DNA of 64,000 bases from Allobosea sp. (GCF_030695125.1 NZ_JAUYTP010000073.1:1-64000); one strand, 5' to 3'. Positions 40,475-49,318 are shown, counted from the first letter of the stretch. Made by a program: numbers and translations. The notes: generated by a model not told the origin, from the sequence alone.

Positions 40475-40488
40475 ATTGATTTATCAAT
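40475..40488. promoter_or_regulatory. Perfect palindrome, candidate GntR operator
   Basis: ATTGAT-TT-ATCAAT is a perfect 14-base palindrome in the 283-base gap between the divergent cupin and gntR genes, 64 bases before the gntR start. The size, symmetry and AT-rich content contrast with the surrounding GC-rich DNA and fit a binding site of an FCD-type GntR regulator controlling both directions. Confidence 0.55.
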
Positions 40489-40551
40489 GGCTGCCAGAGC
40501 GTCAATCAAAGCCCGTGCGTCGCAGCCGATCAGCCGTCGAGGGGTGGGCGC

Positions 40552-41253
40552 ATGAGCCTGCGCCCGGCCGTCGCCGCCGACAGCTATGAGGAGGACGGCG
40601 CTGCCCCGCAGCAGGGCGCGCCAAGCCTGACCGAGATCGCCTATCGGCGGCTCGAGGAGGCGATCGTGACGCTGTCGCTGCGGCCTGGCGCGGTGCTGAC
40701 CGAGGCGCAGATGATCGACATGGTCGGTGTCGGGCGCACGCCGGTGCGCGAGGCTCTGATTCGCCTGGCGCAGCAGGGGCTGGTCGAGGTGCTGCCGCGC
40801 AAGGGCGTCGCGATCGCGGGAATCAACGCCATCGACATCATGGCGGCGCTCGATGCGCGCGAGGTGCTGGAGCGCCTGATCGCGGGTGACGCGGCGAGGC
40901 GCGCGAGCCCGGGCGAGCGCATCGCGATCGTCGAGATCGCGCGCGCGATGCGGGCGGCTGCCCAGGATGGCGACGCCAACGCCTATATGCGGCTCGACAA
41001 GGAGCTCGACGCCATGGTCGCTGCCGCCGCCCGCAGCCCCTACGCGACGCGGGCGGTCGAGCCGCTGCAGGCGCTGATCCGGCGGGCCTGGTACCATTTC
41101 GAGCGGCAAGACGATCTGCTGCCGGCCGCCAGCCACCATGTCGCCTTCGCCCAGGCGGTGGCGACGGCCGATCCGGCTGCGGCGATGGCGGCCAGCGACG
41201 CGCTGATGCTGCATCTGCGCAGCGGGCTGCTGGCGACGCTGGAGCGCGAGTGA
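40552..41253 (+). CDS. GntR family regulator, FCD subfamily
   Basis: A 233-residue regulator. The winged helix spans about residues 25-90 (TEIAYRRLEEAIVTLSLRPG, VGRTPVREALIRLAQQGLVE, LPRKGVAIAGI). The C-terminal FCD helical domain follows (ALDAREVLERLIAGDAARRA, with ASHHVAFAQAV supplying a possible metal-ligand His). It is divergent from the hydroxyproline operon, so it probably represses it until a hydroxyproline-derived ligand binds. A perfect palindrome lies between the two. Confidence 0.88.
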   Translation: MSLRPAVAADSYEEDGAAPQQGAPSLTEIAYRRLEEAIVTLSLRPGAVLTEAQMIDMVGVGRTPVREALIRLAQQGLVEVLPRKGVAIAGINAIDIMAALDAREVLERLIAGDAARRASPGERIAIVEIARAMRAAAQDGDANAYMRLDKELDAMVAAAARSPYATRAVEPLQALIRRAWYHFERQDDLLPAASHHVAFAQAVATADPAAAMAASDALMLHLRSGLLATLERE

Positions 41254-41396
41254 GAGGGGCGGCGCGGAGGCGATATCCCAGCTTGCCCCGTCGCAATGCG
41301 GGCCGCGCGCGGTGGCCGCAGGCCGCTCAATCTGGCTTTCTGGGGCCGCAGACCTTAGATGGACGCTGACCCGATCGATCGGCCCGCCGGAAACCC

Positions 41397-41915
41397 ATGA
41401 CAGAACCCGTCTTTCCCGTGTCGCGGGCGATGCCCGAGGCCGCGCTGTTTCGCGACGCGATGGCGCGTGTCGCCAGCGCTGTGCATGTCGTCACCACGCT
41501 CGGCCCGCAGGGGCGGGTCGGGTTGACGGCGACGGCTGTCGCCTCCGTCTCGGATGCGCCGCCGACCGTGCTGGTCTGCGTCGCCAAGCTGAGCCGGACG
41601 CTGGCGGTGATCGAGGCGAGCGGCGTGTTCTGCGTCAATACCCTGCCGGGCGACGATCTCGACCTCGCCGAAATCTTCGCCAGCCGTCGCGGCATCGAGG
41701 GCGAGGCGCGGTTCGCGACGCGGGACTGGAGCGCTCTCACGACTGGCGCGCCGGCCCTTTCGGGCGCGGTCGCGGCTTTCGACTGCCGACTGGTGGCGGC
41801 TCACGACGTGGCGACCCACCGCATTCTGATCGGCGAGGTGGTCGGGCTCGGCGGCGCGGCGGCGCCCCCCGGAACCAGCCTGATCTACCGGCAGCGGGGT
41901 TTCGAGGCGGTTTAG
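41397..41915 (+). CDS. Flavin reductase family protein
   Basis: A 172-residue flavin-reductase-like domain protein (FMN-binding split barrel). The motifs AMARVASAVHVVTTLGPQGR, VGLTATAVASVSDAPPTVL and VFCVNTLPGDDLDLAEIFA define the family. These enzymes reduce FMN or FAD with NAD(P)H and often feed a two-component monooxygenase. No monooxygenase partner is adjacent. The gene converges on the pca/aconitase-X operon across a type D palindrome. Confidence 0.88.
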   Translation: MTEPVFPVSRAMPEAALFRDAMARVASAVHVVTTLGPQGRVGLTATAVASVSDAPPTVLVCVAKLSRTLAVIEASGVFCVNTLPGDDLDLAEIFASRRGIEGEARFATRDWSALTTGAPALSGAVAAFDCRLVAAHDVATHRILIGEVVGLGGAAAPPGTSLIYRQRGFEAV

Positions 41916-41958
41916 CGCCGAGGGACACGGCGCCGCGAGGGCCTCTGGATTTGTTTCG

Positions 41959-42040
41959 CGTCATTGCGAGCGCAGCGAAGCAATCCAGGGCGGCAGCGCT
42001 CGAGGGCCCCCTGGATTGCTTCGCTGCGCTCGCAATGACG
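41959..42040. repeat. Long near-perfect palindrome, type D
   Basis: Arms CGTCATTGCGAGCGCAGCGA / TCGCTGCGCTCGCAATGACG and continuing AGCAATCCAG/CTGGATTGCT make an approximately 30-bp stem around a short centre, between two convergent genes. Palindromes with this core are widespread in alphaproteobacterial genomes. Confidence 0.88.
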
Positions 42041-42064
42041 AGGAGGCTCCGTGGCCTCTGCCGC

Positions 42065-42463
42065 TCACCCCTTGGCAGCCTCCGCCTCTAGTTCCGCGAA
42101 GACGCTGGCGGCCTCCTTGAAGGCGTGGTTGGCGGCGGGCACGCCGGCATAGATCGCGACCTGCATCAGCACCTCCTTGATCTCGTCGCGGCTCAGACCG
42201 TTGTTGATCGCGCCGCGGACATGGATGCGGAACTCGCCCCAGGCGCCGAGCGAGGCGGCGACCGACAGCACGATGATCGAGCGCTCGCGACGCACCAGCC
42301 CCGGCCGGTTCCAGATGTCGTTCCAGGCGGTGCGGGTGATGAACTCCTGCCATTCGGCATTGAAGTCGGTCAGGCCGGAACTGGCCTTGTCGACGTAAGC
42401 GCCGCCGAGCACGGCGCGGCGGGTGGTCATGCCGTCGGCATAGCGGGTCTTGTCGTCAGCCAT
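42065..42463 (-). CDS. pcaC: 4-carboxymuconolactone decarboxylase
   Basis: A 132-residue AhpD-fold protein. The order is the PcaC type: TTRRAVLGGAYVDKA near the start, then FITRTAWNDIWNRPGLVRRE, AAWGEFRIHV-like block (SLGAWGEFRIHVRGAINNG) and YAGVPAANHAF. PcaC decarboxylates gamma-carboxymuconolactone to beta-ketoadipate enol-lactone in the protocatechuate branch. It is the last gene of a minus-strand run after pcaD, separated by a 177-base gap that holds a type A palindrome, which may reduce its expression. Confidence 0.85.
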   Translation of the reverse strand: MADDKTRYADGMTTRRAVLGGAYVDKASSGLTDFNAEWQEFITRTAWNDIWNRPGLVRRERSIIVLSVAASLGAWGEFRIHVRGAINNGLSRDEIKEVLMQVAIYAGVPAANHAFKEAASVFAELEAEAAKG

Positions 42464-42494
42464 TATGTGCTCCTGCCAAAGGTCGATTCAAAGA

Positions 42495-42607
42495 CGCCGT
42501 CATCTCGGACGCAGCGAAGCGGAGATCCGGGATCCATTCCGGAGCGCTTGACGGAGAAGTTCCGGAATGGATCCCTGGTCTCCCTGCGGTCGCCCGGGAT
42601 GACGGCG
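42495..42607. repeat. Long intergenic palindrome, type A
   Basis: Outer arms CGCCGTCATC / GATGACGGCG and inner arms CCGGGATCCATTCCGGA / TCCGGAATGGATCCCTGG lie between pcaD and pcaC, inside a same-strand gene run, so the element is probably transcribed. Confidence 0.85.
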
Positions 42608-42640
42608 CGCTTCAATGCGAAACCTCACATGCTGCGTCGT

Positions 42641-43420
42641 TCATTCGCTCAGAAAATCCTGCACGGCCGTCGTGAAGGCCTCGGGCTGCTCGAGATTGGA
42701 GAGATGCGCGGCGTCGAGCTCGACCGTGCGGGCGCCGGGAATGGCCTGCGCGATCAGGTGGCCGGCGGCCGGCGGCGTCGCCGGATCGACCGTACCGATG
42801 ATCACCAGCACGGGATTGCTGACGCTGCGGATCGCCTCGCGCTGGTCCATGTCGCGGATCGCGGCGCAGCAGGTGGCGTAGCCGATCGCCGGCGTCGTGG
42901 TCAGCATCGTGCCGACCCGCGCCACGGTCGCCGGCTCGGCCTCGCGGAAGCGCGGGCTGAACCAGCGTGCGAGCACGCCCTGGACCAGGGCGTCCATGCC
43001 CTTGCTGCGCGCCATTGCGATCCGGTCGTCCCAGAGCGAGGGCGGGCCCATATGGGCGGCGGTGTTGGCGAGCACGAGGCGGCCCATCCGCTCGCGGGCA
43101 TTCGTCGCAAGCCATTGGCCGACCATGCCGCCCTTGGAGACGCCGCACCAATGCGCCTGCGCGATGCCGAAATGATCGAGGATCGCGAGCGCATCCTTGC
43201 CGAGTGTATCGATCGAGAAGGCCCGGTCGGTCGCGACCGAGAGTCCGTGGCCGCGCGAATCGTAGCGCAGGACGCGAAAGCGCTTCGACCATTCGGGGAT
43301 CTGCGGGTCCCACATCGACAGATTGGTGCCCAGCGAGTTCGACAGCATCAACACGGGCGCATCGGCCGGCCCGTCGAAGCGGATATTGAACGGCTCGCCC
43401 GCAATGGTTTCGATCGGCAT
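42641..43420 (-). CDS. pcaD: 3-oxoadipate enol-lactonase
   Basis: A 259-residue alpha/beta hydrolase. The nucleophile is Ser95 in CGVSKGGMVG (the usual PcaD elbow), the acid is Asp in IGTVDPATPP and the base is His in DAAHLSNLEQPEAF. The N-terminus has NSLGTNLSMWDPQIPEWS and YDSRGHGLS, typical of PcaD. It converts beta-ketoadipate enol-lactone to beta-ketoadipate. It lies 31 bases behind the small aconitase-X gene and is probably cotranscribed with it. Confidence 0.9.
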   Translation of the reverse strand: MPIETIAGEPFNIRFDGPADAPVLMLSNSLGTNLSMWDPQIPEWSKRFRVLRYDSRGHGLSVATDRAFSIDTLGKDALAILDHFGIAQAHWCGVSKGGMVGQWLATNARERMGRLVLANTAAHMGPPSLWDDRIAMARSKGMDALVQGVLARWFSPRFREAEPATVARVGTMLTTTPAIGYATCCAAIRDMDQREAIRSVSNPVLVIIGTVDPATPPAAGHLIAQAIPGARTVELDAAHLSNLEQPEAFTTAVQDFLSE

Positions 43421-43451
43421 CGGAATGGTGTCCCTGGTGGCGTGAGCGTGG

Positions 43452-43862
43452 TTATTGGACCGTGATGGTGCCGTCGTCGGCGACAGCGAGCTGACGGCCT
43501 GAGAGTTGCGCCTGTTCGGTTGCGGCCAGGCGCAAAGCCGGCGGCGTCGGCCAGCCCATTTCGCGCGCCACCACGAGTCCGAGCAGCAGGATGGCGTCGG
43601 GCGCGTCCATCAGGATCGCGGCCGGCGCCTTGCCGGCATGGACCAGCTCCAGCAGCACTGCCGAGGCCGAGGACGAGCCGATCGTGCCCGGCAGGGCCAG
43701 CACCGTGCCGGCGACGCTGAGCCCGCATTGGGGATGGCGCTGGTCGATGATCCTGCCCGAGCGCGGATCGACGCCGCCCCAGAAGCTGATCGGCGCGGTC
43801 AAAGCGAGGCAGGGGCCGGCGGTGGCCGGGCCCGGCAGCAGGATTTGCGTGGTCAGGCCCAT
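43452..43862 (-). CDS. Aconitase X small subunit (swivelling DUF126 domain)
   Basis: A 136-residue protein matching the swivelling domain of aconitase X: LLPGPATAGPCLALTAPISF, WGGVDPRSGRIIDQRHPQ, and the anion-binding GTIGSSSASAVLLEL. It forms one enzyme with the large subunit, whose gene overlaps it by ten bases. Bacterial aconitase-X enzymes characterised so far include cis-3-hydroxy-L-proline dehydratase, while archaeal ones dehydrate mevalonate phosphate. The start is at MGLTTQ; the upstream Met would add 16 basic residues. Confidence 0.88.
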   Translation of the reverse strand: MGLTTQILLPGPATAGPCLALTAPISFWGGVDPRSGRIIDQRHPQCGLSVAGTVLALPGTIGSSSASAVLLELVHAGKAPAAILMDAPDAILLLGLVVAREMGWPTPPALRLAATEQAQLSGRQLAVADDGTITVQ

Positions 43863-45106
43863 GCCCGTTCCTCCCTGACGAGGCGGCCGGCCACCGCGCT
43901 CTCGACGCATTCCCCGAGCGAGCCATAGGTGACCGCATAGCCGGTGGTGCCCGGCGCGTAATGGGCGAACTTGCCGGAATTGGTCATCAGCACGGCGCCG
44001 GCGATCTCGGGCAGGATCGGCGTGACGACGACGCAGGTGTCGACGACGAAGACCACGCCGGCCTGCTCCAGCGCGGCGCGGCGGCCTTGCGCCTCCAGCG
44101 GCTTCAGCACATGGCGGCCGGTGTTGGCGTAGAGCGGTGCCGCCAGACGGCGGCCGGCGAGCCTGTGCTCGATCTCGTCGATCTCCGGCAGCGACAGATG
44201 CGGCGAACCGACCGCGACGGCGTCGATCCTGTCGGTGTTTCCGGCTGTCGAGAGCCCGGCCAGCGCCTGCTGCACGATGGCCGGCGTCAGGATCAGGGTT
44301 TCGCGCGGCGGCAGGCCGCCGAGCGCGGTCGCGGCGTCTGGTGCCTCGGGCGTGACACCCGCGACATGGAACAGGCCGACCCCGCCGGCCGAGGCGGAGG
44401 CCGCACCCAGCGCCTTGAGGCGGTCCTCCGTGGTGCAGCCCTGCAGGCCGTCGATGACGGCGATCGCGGTGCCGGCGGTGCGGCCGAGCAGGGTGCCGAG
44501 TACGGGGTAGAACACGTCCGAGGCGCGCAAGCTCCGGCTCAGGCCGGTGGCGTCGATCAGCAGCGTCGCGATGCGGTTCTCCGGGCGGTGCAGGCCGTAA
44601 TCGGGCGCGACGCCAGCGATGGCGCAGGCGATGTCGAGAAAGTCGCCATAGCGGTTGGTGCGGGCGCCGAGCACCGAGTTGCAGAAGACCACCGCATTGG
44701 ATTCGCCCCAGGCGACGTCCGTGCCTTGGGCCGGCCGGTGCCCGGCCTGATAGGGCGCGCAGGTCCAGGACGGCTCGCAGCCCATCGCCTCATAGGCGCG
44801 CATCATGCGGGCCGCCATGTCGCGCTCATGCGGCGGCAAGCGGATCGCGGCACAGCCGGCGGGCGCCAGCGCGCCGACATTCAGCGTCGCGCGGATGGCG
44901 ACGCGGGCGCCGCCCTCGACCAGCCTTTCGGCGAAGAGCGTGCCGGAATCGCCATGATAGAGCGCCCCGTCGATATGGGCCGACGCCACGGGGATGAGCC
45001 GCGGCGCGCCCATCAGCCGGGCGGCCTCCGCGACGATACGCAGTGCCATGGCGGCGCCGTCCTGGCCTAAGGCGATGGCGCGTTGCTGCGGGGTCAGCTC
45101 AAGCAT
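43853..45106 (-). CDS. Aconitase X catalytic subunit (DUF521)
   Basis: A 417-residue hydro-lyase subunit of the aconitase-X family, a distant aconitase relative that binds iron or an iron-sulfur centre. Recognisable parts are VASAHIDGALYHGDSG (residues 40-55), a Cys-containing block SWTCAPYQAG (Cys116), GESNAVVFCNSVLGARTNR (134-152), and the C-terminal DTCVVVTPILPEIAGAVLMT, then TNSGKFAHYAPG. It lies between pcaB and the small subunit with overlaps on both sides. The substrate may be cis-3-hydroxy-L-proline, given the hydroxyproline genes nearby, or a compound linked to the pca genes; this is not settled by sequence. Confidence 0.88.
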   Translation of the reverse strand: MLELTPQQRAIALGQDGAAMALRIVAEAARLMGAPRLIPVASAHIDGALYHGDSGTLFAERLVEGGARVAIRATLNVGALAPAGCAAIRLPPHERDMAARMMRAYEAMGCEPSWTCAPYQAGHRPAQGTDVAWGESNAVVFCNSVLGARTNRYGDFLDIACAIAGVAPDYGLHRPENRIATLLIDATGLSRSLRASDVFYPVLGTLLGRTAGTAIAVIDGLQGCTTEDRLKALGAASASAGGVGLFHVAGVTPEAPDAATALGGLPPRETLILTPAIVQQALAGLSTAGNTDRIDAVAVGSPHLSLPEIDEIEHRLAGRRLAAPLYANTGRHVLKPLEAQGRRAALEQAGVVFVVDTCVVVTPILPEIAGAVLMTNSGKFAHYAPGTTGYAVTYGSLGECVESAVAGRLVREERAWA

Positions 45107-46475
45107 GGCCGGTCATATGCTCGCGTTCCTCTTCATAGGCGACGAGGATTCGGTCGATGATCGCATCGCTCGCGCCCCGGTAGGTGACGGGGTCGAAGAG
45201 CGCGTCGAGGTCTGCTGGGGAGAGCCGCGCGCTCACGGTCGCGTCCTCGGCCAGCAGGTCGCGCAGATGCCGGCCAGAGGCGACGCAGGCGCGGCTGGCC
45301 TCTTCAAGCAGGTGATGTGCGGCACCGCGCCCGAGGCTGTCGGCCAGCGCCAGCGAGACGCGCTCGGCCATGACGAGCCCGTTGGTGAGGTCGAGATTGC
45401 GGCGCATGGCCTCGGGGAAGACCTGCAGCCCCTCGATCAGCGCCACCGTCTGGCTCAGCGCGGCGCCGGCGGTGAGATGAAGGTCCCGCATCGTCGGCCA
45501 TTCGGCGTGCCAGCCGCCGAGGCCACGCTCATGCTCCTGCGGCATGGCGGCGAGCATCATCGCGACGAGGCCCGGCGTGCGCTTGGCAGCCGAGAGGATC
45601 AGCGTGCAGAGGACCGGATTGCGCTTGTGCGGCATGGCCGAGGAGCCGCCCTTGCCGGGCGCTTCCGGCTCGGCCAACTCGGCGATCTCGGTCTGCGCCA
45701 TCAGCGCGACATCCAGCGCGATCTTGCCGAGATGGCCGGTGAGGATGCCGAGTTGGGCTGCGATCCGCGCCTGTCGCGCACGTGCTGTGTGCGACGGCGT
45801 CATCACCGCCCCGATCGAGGGCATGATCCGCCCGAAGGCCTCTTGTACGGCCGGAGCCTGGTCACCGAGGGAGGCGAGCGTGCCGGCCGCGCCACCGAGC
45901 TGATGGGAGGATTGCCCATACAGCATGAAGTCGTCGTGCCACGCGACGACCGGATCGAGCCACTGCGCCGCCTTGAGTCCGAAGGGGATCGGCACGGCCT
46001 GCTGCAGGAAGGTGCGGCCGATCATCGGCGTGTGGCGGTGGGTTCTTGCAAGTCGGGCGAGGGCATGGGCGAGGCGGGCGGATCGGTCCAGCAGGAGGGT
46101 GTAGGCGGCGCGCTGTTGCTGCGCCGCGCCGGAATCGATCACGTCCTGACTGGTGGCCCCGTAATGCACCCATTTGGCGGCTTCGGTGTCCTGCGCCGCG
46201 ACGCGGGCGGTCAGGGCCTTCACCAAGGGGATCGCCGGGTTGCCGGCGAGCGTCGCCGCGCGGCCGATCTCGGTGGGATCGTAGAGGGACGCGTCGCATT
46301 GCGCGGCGATGGCGCCGGCGGCCTGTTGCGGGATGATCCCCACCTCGGCTTCAGCCCGGGCCAGCGCCGCCTCGAAATCGAGCATGCCCTGCAGCGTCGC
46401 GCGATCGTCGAAGAGCGCCGCCATCTCGCGATCGACAAAGAGTTCGCCGAAGAGGCCCGAGGGGCTTCCGGTCAT
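45099..46475 (-). CDS. pcaB: 3-carboxy-cis,cis-muconate cycloisomerase-like lyase
   Basis: A 458-residue fumarase/aspartase-superfamily enzyme. The signature GKGGSSAMPHKRNPVLC is present, with WVHYGATSQDVIDSGAAQQQ and GRTFLQQAVPIPFGLKAAQW, the PcaB-type blocks. PcaB makes gamma-carboxymuconolactone in protocatechuate degradation. It is the first gene of the operon and overlaps the aconitase-X large subunit by eight bases. pcaHG (the dioxygenase) and the CoA-transferase genes are absent, so the operon is not the complete pathway. The start is set at MTGSPSGLFG; a Met 16 codons upstream is possible. Another superfamily activity cannot be ruled out. Confidence 0.85.
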   Translation of the reverse strand: MTGSPSGLFGELFVDREMAALFDDRATLQGMLDFEAALARAEAEVGIIPQQAAGAIAAQCDASLYDPTEIGRAATLAGNPAIPLVKALTARVAAQDTEAAKWVHYGATSQDVIDSGAAQQQRAAYTLLLDRSARLAHALARLARTHRHTPMIGRTFLQQAVPIPFGLKAAQWLDPVVAWHDDFMLYGQSSHQLGGAAGTLASLGDQAPAVQEAFGRIMPSIGAVMTPSHTARARQARIAAQLGILTGHLGKIALDVALMAQTEIAELAEPEAPGKGGSSAMPHKRNPVLCTLILSAAKRTPGLVAMMLAAMPQEHERGLGGWHAEWPTMRDLHLTAGAALSQTVALIEGLQVFPEAMRRNLDLTNGLVMAERVSLALADSLGRGAAHHLLEEASRACVASGRHLRDLLAEDATVSARLSPADLDALFDPVTYRGASDAIIDRILVAYEEEREHMTGHA

Positions 46476-46643
46476 GGAGATGCGGGCGCCATGCGGCGGG
46501 CGGGTCCGGTCGTCACGCGTCATCCCCTTGTGTCGGTCGGCGCTTTTCGCTCATGGATAGGCGCGTCAGCCTTGGATAGACCCGAGGCCGGCCCGGCTGC
46601 AACAGCCGCCGGCAGAGTGCGGCACGATCTGGGGGAGAACGCC

Positions 46644-47114
46644 ATGGCGATGACGATGAATGGCGAGGTGACGCTGCCCGCAACCAAGGATGTGGTCTGG
46701 GCGAAGCTCAATGATCCCGAGGTGCTGAAGGCCTGCATTCCCGGCTGCGAGCAGCTCAACAAGGATGACGACACGCATTTCTCGGCGGTGGTGAAGGTCA
46801 AGCTCGGGCCGGTGAAGGCGAGCTTCAAGGGCAAGGTCGAACTCGTCGATCTCGACCCGCCCAATGGCTACCGAATCCAGGGCGAGGGCGAGGGCGGCAT
46901 CGCCGGCTTCGCCAAGGGCGGGGCGAAGGTCGCGCTGAGCGACGCCGAGGACGGCCAGACCGTGCTGCGCTACGATGTCGAGGCGCAGGTCGGCGGCAAG
47001 CTGATGCAGCTCGGCTCGCGGCTGATCGATTCGGTCTCGAAGAAGCTGGCCGACGAGTTCTTCGCCAATTTCGCCAAGGCGGTCAGCGAAGGCGAGGGCG
47101 CTCCCGCCGCCTGA
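46644..47114 (+). CDS. coxG: CoxG-like SRPBCC (CO dehydrogenase subunit G) protein
   Basis: A 156-residue START/SRPBCC-fold protein. The family motifs are VWAKLNDPEVLKACIPGCEQ near residues 19-38, KVKLGPVKASFKGKVEL and the helix SVSKKLADEFFANFAKAV. In carboxydotrophs CoxG is proposed to anchor CO dehydrogenase to the membrane; here it probably serves the form II hydroxylase encoded downstream. A GGGGGAG ribosome-binding site precedes the ATG. The chemoreceptor gene on the other strand separates it from coxS. Confidence 0.88.
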   Translation: MAMTMNGEVTLPATKDVVWAKLNDPEVLKACIPGCEQLNKDDDTHFSAVVKVKLGPVKASFKGKVELVDLDPPNGYRIQGEGEGGIAGFAKGGAKVALSDAEDGQTVLRYDVEAQVGGKLMQLGSRLIDSVSKKLADEFFANFAKAVSEGEGAPAA

Positions 47115-47133
47115 GTGCGCCGGGACGCGTCGG

Positions 47134-48534
47134 TCAGGACGCCCGGCGCAGCGCCTCGAGCGCGGCGCCGACGGTGGCCTCCGCATCGCCGATCTGCTGG
47201 GCGATCTCGGCGGCGGCAGCGTTGGCCCGGTCGAGGGCGCGCGCGGTCATGTCGAGGCTGTGGTTGACGGCGTTGGCACGCTCGATCGCCTTGTCGGAGC
47301 TTTGCGCCACGGCGGCGGCATCCTGCGCGATGGCGGCCGTGACCGCGCTCTGTTGCGAAACGGATTCGGAGATCGCCTGCGAATCGAGCCGGATTTCACC
47401 AATGGTTCCCGCGATCGAGGCGGCATGGGTGCTGCAGGCCTCGGCGCTGGTGGTGAGTTTGGCGATCTGGCTGGCGATGTCGCTGGTGGCGCTCGCCGTC
47501 TGGGTCGCGAGCGACTTCACCTCGGAGGCGACCACGGCGAAGCCGCGCCCGGCTTCACCGGCGCGGGCGGCTTCGATGGTGGCGTTCAGCGCCAGCAGAT
47601 TGGTCTGCGCCGCGATGTCGGCGATCAGGCCGACGACAGTGCCGATGCTGGCCGTGACGTCGCGCAGTTGCGACACGGCCTCGTTCATCTGGCTGGCATC
47701 GCTGACCGCGCGATTGGCGATGACGAGGCTGGTATGGGCGCGCTGGCCGATTTCGGCGATGTTGGCGGACATCTCCTCGGTCGCGGCGGCGGTCTGCACC
47801 GATTTTTCGCGCACCAGAATCGAGGCGCTGGCGACCTCGCCGAGGACGTCCTTGATGAAGCGGGTGGCCCGGCCGGTTTCCTGCGCCGTGGCGACGAATT
47901 GGTCGACGGCGCCGCTGATGCTGTCGTCGAGGCTGCTGATGCGGGATTTCAATGTGTCGGCCGTCGCGTCCAGCGCAACGGCGCGGTGCTGCGCCTCGGC
48001 GGCGCGGATCTCGTAGCCGATCGTCACGGCCGTGTTGGCGTCGAAGGCCAGGACCCGTTCGACCAGGAAGATCTCGCGGGCGAACCGGCGCGGATGCAAA
48101 AGCCGGGGCCGCCAAAGCCTCTGCCCGAGTTGCTGCATCAGAGACAGCGCGATCGAGATGCGGGGCCGCGGCCCGACGCCCGCCTGAAGCTCGAGGCGAC
48201 AAAGGGCCTCGGCGGAGGTGACGTAGGCCTGGTCGAAGCGGCCCTCGAAGAGCAGACGGAAATGGCGCTTCTCCATTGCCCGCAACACGTCCCCGACCGA
48301 TCCCATCGCCTCCGTCAGGGCGGGCTGGATCGTCAAGGCGCGGTCAAAATCCGCATCGACGATCGCGTCGATCAAGCCATCGACGGCCGCGGCGTAGCCT
48401 GCAAGCTGGGCCTTCTGGCGCTCGCCAAATCCAATCGAACGCAGGCGCCTGTCCATCTGGTCGAAGGTCGAGAGAGGCGGGGCGTCGTTCACCGATGGCG
48501 TTCCTGGACTGGGTCGGTAACCTAGCGTCGTCAT
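47134..48534 (-). CDS. Soluble chemoreceptor with globin-type sensor domain
   Basis: A 466-residue methyl-accepting protein without membrane segments. Residues about 24-150 resemble the sensor globin of globin-coupled sensors ([19 protein letters not shown] then [17 protein letters not shown]). The C-terminal signalling helical hairpin is standard ([20 protein letters not shown], then [19 protein letters not shown]). By my alignment the haem-ligating His, normally in the HxxIGL motif, is replaced by Glu115. The start is at MTTLGY; an upstream frame would add 52 residues. It sits convergent to coxG and divergent from coxS. Confidence 0.8.
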   Translation of the reverse strand: MTTLGYRPSPGTPSVNDAPPLSTFDQMDRRLRSIGFGERQKAQLAGYAAAVDGLIDAIVDADFDRALTIQPALTEAMGSVGDVLRAMEKRHFRLLFEGRFDQAYVTSAEALCRLELQAGVGPRPRISIALSLMQQLGQRLWRPRLLHPRRFAREIFLVERVLAFDANTAVTIGYEIRAAEAQHRAVALDATADTLKSRISSLDDSISGAVDQFVATAQETGRATRFIKDVLGEVASASILVREKSVQTAAATEEMSANIAEIGQRAHTSLVIANRAVSDASQMNEAVSQLRDVTASIGTVVGLIADIAAQTNLLALNATIEAARAGEAGRGFAVVASEVKSLATQTASATSDIASQIAKLTTSAEACSTHAASIAGTIGEIRLDSQAISESVSQQSAVTAAIAQDAAAVAQSSDKAIERANAVNHSLDMTARALDRANAAAAEIAQQIGDAEATVGAALEALRRAS

Positions 48535-48805
48535 CGTTAAAAAACGGGTAATGCCCGTCGCCTGCGACCAGATGGTGTGCGCTTGGGGAGAGCTTGCGGG
48601 GCTGCCCGACAAAAATGGGCCGATTCCATCGCGAAAACGCCGCTTGTCTTGTGCTCGCTCCTGCTTGACCGCGCAAAAACGCGGGTCCACATTCGGTTTA
48701 AAGCTGTTCCAGACAAAAGCTGGGCCTACCGGCGCGTTCCGGCTCTCAGCACAGCGACAGGCTTTTCACGAGCCGGGCGCAAGACCCGGGTCAAGGAGGA
48801 CGACA

Positions 48806-49318
48806 ATGGCCACCGTATCCATGACCGTGAACGGGAAACCGGTCACCGGGACGATCGATCCGCGCACGCTGCTGGTCCAGTTCCTGCGCGAGAACCTGCG
48901 GCTGACCGGCACCCATGTCGGCTGCGACACCAGCCAGTGCGGTGCCTGTGTCGTCCATATCGACGGCAAGGCCGCCAAGGCCTGCACGGTCCTGGCGGTT
49001 TCGCTGGAAGGCGCCGCCGTGACGACGATCGAAGGGCTCGCCAGCGACGGGGCCCTGCACCCGATGCAGGAGGCCTTCCGCGAGCATCACGGGCTGCAAT
49101 GCGGCTTCTGCACGCCGGGCATGATCATGTCCGCCGTCGATATCGTGAACCGCCGCGGCCATGACCTCGACGAGAAGACGATCCGCGAGGATCTCGACGG
49201 CAATATCTGCCGCTGCACGGGCTATCACAACATCGTCAAGGCGGTGGCCGCCGGCGCCGAGGCGATGGGCGGACAGGCGATGGACCGGAAAGAGCCGCCG
49301 CGTCAGGCTGCCGAGTGA
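48806..49318 (+). CDS. coxS: Molybdenum hydroxylase 2Fe-2S subunit (CoxS-like)
   Basis: A 170-residue electron-transfer subunit with two 2Fe-2S clusters. The plant-type ferredoxin cysteines are in [20 protein letters not shown] plus a following Cys; the second cluster is in [14 protein letters not shown] and [12 protein letters not shown]. The AAGGAGGA ribosome-binding site is strong. It pairs with the large and medium subunits encoded next. The gap to coxL is 97 bases. The C-terminal 15 residues ([12 protein letters not shown]) are extra. Confidence 0.95.
   Translation: MATVSMTVNGKPVTGTIDPRTLLVQFLRENLRLTGTHVGCDTSQCGACVVHIDGKAAKACTVLAVSLEGAAVTTIEGLASDGALHPMQEAFREHHGLQCGFCTPGMIMSAVDIVNRRGHDLDEKTIREDLDGNICRCTGYHNIVKAVAAGAEAMGGQAMDRKEPPRQAAE

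Noticed and set aside
40475..40488. FNR/FixK-type box
   Set aside because: The palindrome TTGAT-TT-ATCAA has a two-base spacer; FNR-type sites need four (TTGATnnnnATCAA). A GntR site is more likely in this place.
44994..46643. An N-terminal extension of the coxG reading frame
   Set aside because: It is antisense to aconitase X and pcaB; CoxG proteins are about 150-200 residues, as given by the ATG at 46644.
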